From the NCBI GenBank assembly GCA_037954665.1, contig JBBMOL010000178.1, forward strand, positions 768,451 through 832,450: DNA of 64,000 bases, read 5' to 3'. Shown here piece by piece: positions 56,601 to 64,000 of the stretch (within the stretch, counting starts at the first letter, position 1; each line of letters opens with the position of its first letter). This DNA comes from Laguncularia racemosa. Its lineage: Eukaryota > Streptophyta > Magnoliopsida > Myrtales > Combretaceae. Made by a program: the position numbers and the translations under genes. Below the pieces are notes generated by a model. The model made no database searches. It saw only the letters and a list, made by a program, of their open reading frames with translations, and had not been told where the DNA came from.

Positions 56601-57927
56601 TAATTGATTTAAACAAGAGAAATCCATCATTGAACTTCTGGTGCCCATTGTTCTGACCATACTGAAATTTGTAACTAGTATATCTAGTTGAAATTTAGTA
56701 GTTAATCTAAATACAACAGATTTTTAATCCCAGTGTTTAACAATAGAAAACAATACTTAGTCCATAAGAAAAAACATTCATTTAAACTTCATTGGTTATT
56801 AGCAAGTATCATCTCCCTCAATTTTACTTCTCTAAACAAGATAACAAGGAGTGAAAGCATATGGTATCCATTTTTTTTCCTAGAATTTCTCCCCCTTTTT
56901 TTTTATATATATATATGTTTTATTTGCCTTGATTGGCAGCGGAGTGAGACTTCACTCTTTTGAGGGACCAAAGCTCGCCCATGTCAACCTGACTTTCATT
57001 AAGGTACTAAAATTTTTTATTTTTATTTATTTATTTATTTATTTTTTTTGCCTTTCCGCCCTTCTCGTTATTATGAGTTCATTGAGTCGGCACATCCTGG
57101 GCTCATCGCCTAAGTGACCAGGTTTTAAAGGGACCCCTACGAACTCTTCCTCATACTAACATTTAAGATTGGATACTCTTAACTCACTTTCCTGAGTTAT
57201 TGGAGTAAAGGCTCTTTTTTTTATTATTATTATTATTTTTTTTATTAAGGGATCACTAAGTAAAATATTTCCTTTACCTCTTTCACTAGGTGTTAAGGTA
57301 TTCTCAAAGAAATTTCAAGAGAGATTTATCCCAACCAATTTTTCCTTGAAGTAAACTTGCTTGTTTTTCCAACTTAAGGACTCAATCTCAAGTTCAAAGG
57401 CTAAACATAGGGTAAACCCCGTTCTCTAGAGATTTTACTCTTAAATTTTAACTGTGTAAACTAGTCACAACAATTGGCGAGTAGGGCACCAATTCAATTT
57501 CAGGATTTCATTGAAAACACTTAAGGACATAAATAAAGCATGGGATTTGTAAGCTCATGATGTGTGCAATCATTATACTTCTACATTTATAATCCCTTCC
57601 CCTCACTTAAATTGGACAATGTCCTCATTGTTCCTATAATAGCACAAAATTAAGGAAAAAGAATGTCAATGCAAAAATTGAAACACTGGTACTTCCCTGG
57701 TGTAAAGTTGTTCATCAATAAGAAAATTCCTCCAAAATGTTTGTCATCCCTGTTTCATAATGAAATAAACACTAAAAGCAAAATGTCATGGATCACAAGT
57801 CTTTCCAACAAGTGGGTGCTTAACAAAATCCATACAAACCAATCATCAACGTTCAAAATAAATAAATAAATAAATAAATAAATAAAATAAAATAAAATAA
57901 AATAAAATAAAAAAATAGAGAAGAAAT
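56601..57927 (-). other. 3' UTR of the Athila-type element
   Basis: No coding sequence seen. Contains TTTA repeats near 57015-57045 and an AAAT/AAAAT microsatellite at about 57856-57912. Confidence 0.6.
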
Positions 57928-59070
57928 TCAAAAACTGTCGGACTCAGAGCTGGAGACCTCACTTGAGGTCTCATAATCCAAATGTTCTGCGGCTGTTGGA
58001 TGAAAACATGATATTGCGGATTTTAACATATTGACCAAGGTGGTCCTAAATTTCTTATTCTTTTTCCGCTCTTTATGAACTTTTTTCTTGACTTCTTTTA
58101 TGTCTTTTCTCAACTGTTTATAACTGCTAGTATGAAGGGTAGAATAAGAACCTGAGGGTCTATCAGTGGAAGGGACCTCATGAATTCCCTCCTCGTAAAT
58201 GGGAGGATTAGGCTTGTGGATTACCTTGGTGAGTCCCCAACCTCTGAATGGTGCAGAGGAAATCCTCTTACACTCTATTCCTTTATCATCAACAGGATCT
58301 CTGAAAATCCCCATACCTTTCAATAATGCAGTTATGTATCCTCCACACAAAATAAATTGTGTCCTTGTATCCTCAATCTGTCTGCTCATAAAAGTAACTA
58401 CCTCTATACCAATATCAAGTTTGTAATCATTAATCATGCAAAAGAGGTAAAACATATCAAAACTAGTCACCTTACTATGACTAGTTTTCTTACAACAGAT
58501 TGTGTGAGCAAGGATATGGTGGAGTAACTTGTGCTCTATAGAAGCAAAACTAGAAGCCAAAGACTTTGAAGGTACGAAATCATCTTGTCTAGGATGAATC
58601 ATCTGCAACCACATCATTTCAGCATTCATTCCTTCAGGCCAGGAGTTAGTTGAATTTTCTTCAGGTTCTGGGTCATCATGAAGTTTTAAAAAGAACCCGA
58701 TCTGATTCAACTGTAATCTGTGAATCTCTTCATAGGCTTGAAAAGTCATGGCGATGCTGTCATCCTTCTCTATCTGCAAAGTGGACAAAAACTCAATTGT
58801 AATATCTTTATAAGCTGGCTCTCTTATCTCGAAGAGCTGAAACCAAGTCTTATTTGCCACCATCTGTTGCAATTTTTCATCCATGCCATATTCCTGCAGA
58901 ACCGTCCAATCCAGATATTGATGATTTAAGATTGTCATCTTGTCAAACCTTTTCTTCCTTTCCTTTGCATATTCTTGATTGGAAAGTAGGAACTTTGGTT
59001 GGGTTCCTGAAATTGATGGTTCAGAGGTTTTTTGCTTCTACCTCCTAGGCTGGAAGTTTTTGGGTTGCAT
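57928..59070 (-). CDS. Env-position ORF of the Athila-type element (ATHILA-family protein)
   Basis: An open frame of 336 codons from 58938; the same frame extends up to an ATG at 59070 but with a TAG at 59038-59040. The sequence (LFEIREPAYKDITIEFLSTL, SSFASIEHKLLHHILAHTIC, MFYLFCMINDYKLDIG, RTQFILCGGYITALLKGMG) fits the plant ATHILA-type domain of proteins encoded downstream of pol. The C-terminus is a basic, coiled-coil-like KQLRKDIKEVKKKVHKERKK region followed by a Ser/Glu-rich acidic tail. The position is that of env in retroviruses, but I see no signal peptide or clear membrane segment. Function unknown. It is probably a pseudogene if the early TAG is real. Confidence 0.78.
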
Positions 59071-60153
59071 TGCTACAAAAAGTGATGTTAGTTCATCGAT
59101 TAGCTAACTTAATTAAACTTCTCATGCCAATATATTCATGTTGCACTCATGGTTTATCTTTAAAGAAGCACTAGCAATTGCTTAAGCACAGAAGTTTCTT
59201 TATGTCAATTACACTTGCAATTAGAAATTAAAGGCTGGCAGCCTAAGTCATGCGGCCTAGATTTTAACCAAAGTGGGATTTTTTCAAAAAAAAAAAAACG
59301 CGGGAAAAGGAGAACACATGAGTTTCAAGCTGTGCAAATGCTCTAACAAATAGTGAAAGAATAATCATGTAATTAACAGCAGCAAGGTTCTTCTAAACTC
59401 ATGCAATCTGAATTTTTTTTTTTTTTTTTTTCAAAATATACCCATTCATGAACTTGATTTACAACATTTCCTAATCATGACACAAGAACTCAAAATTAAT
59501 CCATAACTACTTTAAGTAATAGTAGTTACATTTTTCTAAAGCACAAAAATCCCCAAATTCTAATAATTTTACACAATTTGTTAAATTCTAATTTCTAATT
59601 TGCTAAATGGGTTTGGACGAGTCAAACACAAATCACTATAACCCATCAACATGCAAGTAAAAAAATCGACTTCTACATGAAAAATCATCAAACCAACAAC
59701 TTCAATCCAACAATCCCATCAATTCCGCATGTGATCCGAAATTTACAACCCACAGGGACAATATTTTCAGCAAACTTCCAACAAGCAAAGAAGAAAGAAC
59801 TTAAAGAGACGAAGAAAGGAACTTACTTGGAATGTCTTGGATGCACGAGGAGAGTGAATGAGAGAGTAAAGAAAAATTAGGTTAAAGAGAGAAAAGAAGT
59901 GCGAGAAAGAGAGATATCGTGAGAGAAAAAGTGAGTTAAGAGAGAGAGACAAAATATGAGCAATTGAGAGAGAAAGACGGGCCGGCCAAAGTCTAAAAAC
60001 TAGACAAAGGCCGGCACTCTGTACCTGTACGCCACCGGCCTTTATAAGCCGGCCTTTAATTGTACCAAGAGTTTAGGCCGGCTTAAAGCCGGAGGCTTTT
60101 ATCCGGCTTTTTTTTTTTTTTTTAACGAAACTATTATAGATACTTATTAAGCA
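59071..60153 (-). other. Spacer between pol and the env-position ORF
   Basis: Non-coding. Holds A and T runs (59286, 59410, 60109) and, at 59978-60113, four GCCGGC words with several CCGGC/GCCGG half-sites like those in U3. Confidence 0.65.
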
Positions 60154-60178
60154 TGGGCTGCCTCCCATGAAGCGCTTA
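60154..60178 (-). other. Post-pol block seen in Athila relatives
   Basis: Minus strand TAAGCGCTTCATGGGAGGCA then GCCC, about 30 bases after the pol stop. I recall AAGCGCTT-GGGAGGCA after pol in other Athila/Calypso elements. AAGCGCTT is itself a palindrome. Role unknown. Confidence 0.5.
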
Positions 60179-60208
60179 GTTTATAGTCGCTAGCCCGACT
60201 TTTCCAAT

Positions 60209-63200
60209 TCAAGTTCTCAAATTTCCTAAATCCACAGTTGTGGCGTTTCTATCAACATGTTCTCCTTCGTAGTAATGTTTGAGAAGATAACCGTTTACTT
60301 TAAAAGTACGGTTGTCTTCTGCCTTCAACTCAACTGCACCATAAGGAAACACATTAACAATTTCAAATGGTCCAGACCATCGTGATTTCAACTTACCTGG
60401 GAATAGCTTCAATCGAGAGTTGTACAATAAGACTCTTTGACCAGGCAAGAACTCCCGCTGTAAGATGTTCTTATCATGCCATCGCTTTGCTCTTTCCTTG
60501 TAAATTCTCGCATTTTCATATGCTTCCTCTCTCATCTCGGCCATTTGATTCAATTGGAGCAACCTCTTTTCACCTGCAGCTTGCAACTCAAAGTTAAGAT
60601 ATTTTATGGCCCAGTATGCCTTGTGCTCAAGCTCCACGGGTAGGTGACATGATTTACCATAAACAATCTTGTAGGGGGACATTCCAATAGGTGTTTTAAA
60701 AGCTGTTCTATAAGCCCACAATGCATCATCAAGTTTTAAACACCAATCCTTTCGGGATGCATTGACAGTTTTCTCTAAGATTCGCTTAATTTCCCTATTG
60801 GATACCTCAACCTGTCCACATGTTTGTGGATGATAAGGGGTGGCAATTTTGTGGGTAACTCCATATTTTAATAATAATTTCTCAAATTGCCTGTTACAAA
60901 AATGTGTTCCCCCATCACTTATTATAGCTCTAGGTACCCCAAATCTTGAAAATATATTCTTTTTCAAAAATTTAATGACAACCCTACTGTCATTAGTTTG
61001 TAGTGCAACTGCCTCTACCCATTTCGAAACATAATCAACAGCTAAAAGAATATATTTGTTTGAAAAGGATGAGGGAAAAGGACCCATAAAGTCGATTCCC
61101 CAAACGTCAAAAAGTTCAATTACAAGTATATTATTTTGTGGTAATTCATGTCTTCTTGAAATATTGCCAGTCCTTTGGCATTGAGCACAACTCATAATGA
61201 AGTTCCTGCAATCATGAAACAAACTGGGCCAATAAAATCCGCAAGATAAAATTTTTGCTGCTGTTCTTTCTACCCCAAAGTGACCTCCTGTTTCTTTGGA
61301 GTGACAGTGCTGTATTATGCTAAGCTGTTCAATTTTAGGCACACATCGTCTAATTACTTGGTCAGCACAGGATTTAAACAAATACGGCTCATCCCAAAAA
61401 TAATACTTCACATCATGCAAAAATTTCTTTTTCTGTTGGAATGACAAACCATATGGTATGATTTTTCTAACCAAGTAATTAACTATGTCGGCATACCAAG
61501 GTAATTCATGGATGTCTATTGCATGCAAATGTTCATCAGGGAATTTTTCATTGATGGGTGGTTCTAAACAATCATATTCCAAACGTGATAAATGATCAGC
61601 AACCACATTTTCACTTCCCTTTTTATCCTTAATTTCTAAGTCAAATTCTTGCAGCAATAGAATCCAACGAATTAACCTGGGTTTAGCATCAGCTTTAGCA
61701 AATAAATACTTAAGAGCAGCATGATCTGTGTATACTATTACTTTAGAACCTATCAAGTAAGACCTAAACTTGTCACATGCAAATATCACTGCTAATAGCT
61801 CTTTTTCTGTTGTGGCATAGTTTTTTTGGGCCTCGTTCAAGGTTCTACTTGCATAGTATATAGCATGAAAGATCTTACCTTTTCTTTGTCCTAGTACTGC
61901 CCCCACGGCATAGTCACTAGCATCGCACATCAGCTCAAATGGAATCTCCCAATTTGGTGCAACAATCACTGGTGCAGAGCTGAGCTTCTCCTTCAATATA
62001 TTGAATGCCTGCAAACAATTTTCATCAAACACAAAAGTAGAATCTTTTTCAAGTAAATTACACAGAGGTCTAGAGATTTTAGAGAAGTCCCTGATAAATC
62101 TCCTGTAGAAGCCAACATGTCCTAAGAAGCTCCTGACTCCTTTTACTGAAGTAGGTGGTGGCAACTTCTCTATTACTTCCACTTTTGCCTTGTCAACTTC
62201 AATCCCTTTTTCTGACACCTTGTGACCTAACACTATTCCCTCTCGTACCATAAAATGGCATTTCTCCCAATTCAGAAGTAGGTTAGTTTCCTTACATCTT
62301 TTGAGCACACAGCCTAAATTTTTCAAACATGATTCAAATGACTTCCCAAAAACGGAGAAGTCATCCATAAATATTTCAATAAAATTCTCTAACATGTCAG
62401 AAAATATAGACATCATACACCTCTGAAAAGTAGCAGGTGCATTACAGAGACCAAAGGGCATTCTCCTAAATGCAAAAGTACCATAGGGACAAGTAAATGT
62501 GGTTTTCTCCTGATCCTCGGACGCTATATGAATTTGATTATACCCAGAATAACCATCAAGGAAACAGTAATAATCATGCCCTGCGAGTTTTTCTAACATC
62601 TGATCAATGAAAGGTAAGGGAAAGTGGTCTTTACGGGGGGCATCATTCAATTTTCTATAATCTATGCAAACTCGCCACCCTGTCACAGTACGGGTTGGGA
62701 TCAATTCATTGGCATCATTCTTTACCACAGTCATGCCACCTTTCTTTGGTACAACCTGGACAGGACTAACCCATTTACTATCAGAAATTGGAAAAATAAT
62801 GCCTGCATCTAACAATTTAAGTACTTCCTTTTTTACAACTTCCTTAAGAGTTGGGTTAAGTCTTCTTTGTGGTTGTACTGTAGGTTTACACTCAGCTTCA
62901 AGAAATATCCTATGAGTACAAATTAAAGGGCTAATTCCCTTAATATCCGCAATGGTCCACCCGATAGCTTCCTTATGTTCTCTAAGAACATCCAAAAGTT
63001 GTTGCTCTTGATCACCTGTCAAAGAAGAAGAAATGATAATTGGCAAAGTATCATTTGTTCCAAGATAAGCATACTTTAAATGACCAGGCAAAGGTTTAAG
63101 TTCAAGCACCGGGGGTTGTGTCAATGATGGCATCGGTTTCTTCTCAGTGGTCCCCAGCTCCTCATAGTGTCGAGTCTTGAATTCATACACTTGTTCAACA

Positions 63201-63352
63201 CGTTCTTCTTGGGGTTCATCCTCATCATCACTCCAATCATCTAAATCCCTGAGAACTGACTCCATCGTGTCCACACCTGCATTCTCTTCCATGAACTCAG
63301 AGGAAAGCTCATCAACACTATCAATAGTGTAACAGGATTTACAGTCATCAAA
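60209..63352 (-). CDS. Athila-type Pol: reverse transcriptase, RNase H, integrase
   Basis: An uninterrupted frame of 1027 codons (60209-63292) with every catalytic site present. Counting from the Met at 63292: RT with FMDD at about 308-311, RNase H with Asp457 (CDASD), Glu497 region (TTEKELL) and Asp523 (YTDHAAL), integrase zinc site H664-H671-C702-C705, and core D734 (WGIDFMG), D793 (ISDGG), E829 (GQVEV). The integrase C-terminal part ends with a GPFEIVNVFPYGAVELK stretch. The Met is not a natural start: the frame continues upstream into protease, separated by a one-base shift in a run of six A at 63353-63358. This is the best preserved retroelement ORF in the window. Confidence 0.93.
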   Translation of the reverse strand, partial: FDDCKSCYTIDSVDELSSEFMEENAGVDTMESVLRDLDDWSDDEDEPQEERVEQVYEFKTRHYEELGTTEKKPMPSLTQPPVLELKPLPGHLKYAYLGTNDTLPIIISSSLTGDQEQQLLDVLREHKEAIGWTIADIKGISPLICTHRIFLEAECKPTVQPQRRLNPTLKEVVKKEVLKLLDAGIIFPISDSKWVSPVQVVPKKGGMTVVKNDANELIPTRTVTGWRVCIDYRKLNDAPRKDHFPLPFIDQMLEKLAGHDYYCFLDGYSGYNQIHIASEDQEKTTFTCPYGTFAFRRMPFGLCNAPATFQRCMMSIFSDMLENFIEIFMDDFSVFGKSFESCLKNLGCVLKRCKETNLLLNWEKCHFMVREGIVLGHKVSEKGIEVDKAKVEVIEKLPPPTSVKGVRSFLGHVGFYRRFIRDFSKISRPLCNLLEKDSTFVFDENCLQAFNILKEKLSSAPVIVAPNWEIPFELMCDASDYAVGAVLGQRKGKIFHAIYYASRTLNEAQKNYATTEKELLAVIFACDKFRSYLIGSKVIVYTDHAALKYLFAKADAKPRLIRWILLLQEFDLEIKDKKGSENVVADHLSRLEYDCLEPPINEKFPDEHLHAIDIHELPWYADIVNYLVRKIIPYGLSFQQKKKFLHDVKYYFWDEPYLFKSCADQVIRRCVPKIEQLSIIQHCHSKETGGHFGVERTAAKILSCGFYWPSLFHDCRNFIMSCAQCQRTGNISRRHELPQNNILVIELFDVWGIDFMGPFPSSFSNKYILLAVDYVSKWVEAVALQTNDSRVVIKFLKKNIFSRFGVPRAIISDGGTHFCNRQFEKLLLKYGVTHKIATPYHPQTCGQVEVSNREIKRILEKTVNASRKDWCLKLDDALWAYRTAFKTPIGMSPYKIVYGKSCHLPVELEHKAYWAIKYLNFELQAAGEKRLLQLNQMAEMREEAYENARIYKERAKRWHDKNILQREFLPGQRVLLYNSRLKLFPGKLKSRWSGPFEIVNVFPYGAVELKAEDNRTFKVNGYLLKHYYEGEHVDRNATTVDLGNLRT

Positions 63353-63825
63353 TTTTTTGTAGCCTCATACACATTGAACGTGACTTGTTCATCCATAACT
63401 CTTAAAGTAAGCTTACCTTGTTCCACATCAATTAAGGCTTTACCTGTTGCAAGGAATGGTCTGCCAAGGATCATGGGTACCTCTTTATCCTCCTCCATCT
63501 CCAAGACTATAAAGTCAACTGGAAAGATGAATTTATCTACTTTCACTAGGACATTTTCCACAATCCCTCTTGGGTATTTGCTGCTCCTATCAGCAAGTTG
63601 CAAGGTAACATGAGTTCCCTTACACTCTCCAAGTCCCAATTTCCTAAAAATAGATAGAGGCATTAAATTTATACTTGCACCAGAGTCAATAAGAACTTTA
63701 TCAAAATGAAAATTGCCTATGGTGCAAGGAACAGTAAAACTCCCCTGATCTCTTTGTTTTCTTGGCAAACTAGGTACATCATTCTGTAAGATCATTGAAC
63801 ATTCCCCTGTAAGCATCACCGGTTC
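63353..63825 (-). pseudogene. Athila-type protease, flanked by one-base shifts
   Basis: The domain reads VPCTIGNFHFDKVLIDSGASINLMP, FRKLGLGECKGTHVTLQLADRS and EDKEVPMILGRPFLATGKALIDV. The catalytic Asp is in IDSGAS. The frame leaves gag by a one-base shift near 63825 and leaves toward RT by another within the A-run at 63353-63358. The Met at 63819 lies just inside the shift and is not a real start. The domain itself is whole. Confidence 0.88.
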
Positions 63826-64000
63826 ATTCCTTCAATCTTCCTCTCCTTTGTGAGTAAATCCTTCATGAACCTAGCATATGATGGCATCTGCTGAAGTGCT
63901 TCTGCAAAAGGAATGTTAATTTGCAATTTTTTAAAGACTTCTAAAAATTTAGCAAATTATGAATCCAATTGTTGTTGCTTCAGCCTTCCTAGGAAAGGAA
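63826..64000 (-). pseudogene. Gag C-terminal part of the Athila-type element (cut by window edge)
   Basis: Minus strand reads SLKKLQINIPFAEALQQM, PSYARFMKDLLTKERKIEG, the conserved Athila Gag segment before protease. A stop lies upstream in this frame near 63958. The rest is outside the window. Confidence 0.8.

Larger units (their letters stand above)
55071..64000 (-). mobile_element. Athila-type Ty3 retrotransposon (3' 8.9 kb; 5' end outside the window)
   Basis: Minus strand order from the right edge: gag C-terminus, protease, RT-RNase H-integrase, a spacer, an env-position ORF, a long 3' UTR, polypurine tract and 3' LTR. The FPISDSKWVSPVQVVPKKGG and TRTVTGWRVCIDYRKLN signatures are typical of Athila. 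It inserted into the gag-protease relic at about 55070; the five bases outside the LTR are TAAAA, so the matching duplicate should lie beyond 64000. Confidence 0.88.

Noticed and set aside
34344..63292. Search for plant pararetrovirus sequence
   Set aside because: All RT regions here carry integrase and LTRs of Ty3 elements; no movement protein or coat motif was seen.

Overview
This window is repeat-rich nuclear DNA from a flowering plant, probably a eudicot. The evidence is plant LTR retrotransposon lineages (Ty3 chromovirus, Tat/Ogre-like and Athila-like, plus a Ty1/copia-like solo LTR), a plant-type hAT relic, an L1-like LINE relic and one intact intronless CAF1 deadenylase gene. I cannot name the species. 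Nearly all recognisable sequence is transposon. The only host gene I can support is CAF1 at 14629-15453 on the minus strand, with a likely 5' UTR intron.

Layout. 1-3.8 kb (+): chromovirus-like integrase tail, an LTR, a gag-protease relic and a second, shorter LTR. 5.8-8.9 kb (-): internally deleted relic of a Tat/Ogre-like element (ORF1, leader, primer binding site, LTR). 10.8-11.9 kb and 18.8-19.8 kb (+): two more pol-tail plus LTR fragments of the first family. 14.6-16 kb: CAF1 and its promoter. 20.0-24.4 kb: a 4.4-kb solo LTR with a GTGAT target duplication. 25.3-26.8 kb: a copia-type solo LTR with a CTTAC duplication. 29.0-43.6 kb (-): a complete but decayed 14.6-kb Tat/Ogre-like element with an ACATC duplication, two LTRs of about 2.15 kb, Arg-type primer binding site, extra ORF1, gag, protease, a 115-nt intron, RT-RNase H, a second RNase H, integrase and a 3' tandem-repeat block. 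45.0-46.3 kb (-): LINE relic. 47.1-51.5 kb (-): hAT element with recognisable ends. 51.6 kb: a 45-base C run. 52.8-55.07 kb (-): second gag-protease-only element of the first family. 55.07-64 kb (-): Athila-type element with intact pol and an env-position ORF, running off the window.

How the parts relate. Five LTRs of one chromovirus-like family share an exactly conserved inverted repeat wrapped around the TATA box. Two of them (about 735 bp) end elements in which protease is fused directly to the last residues of pol, with RT, RNase H and integrase missing at the same join. That points to a non-autonomous gag-protease subfamily mobilised by relatives with the longer (about 850-875 bp) LTR. 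The 14.6-kb Tat/Ogre-like element keeps its reading frames almost throughout but carries many in-frame stops, a pattern of point-mutation decay. Splicing of its intron would join protease and RT frames exactly. No element looks fully functional; the Athila pol is the best preserved.
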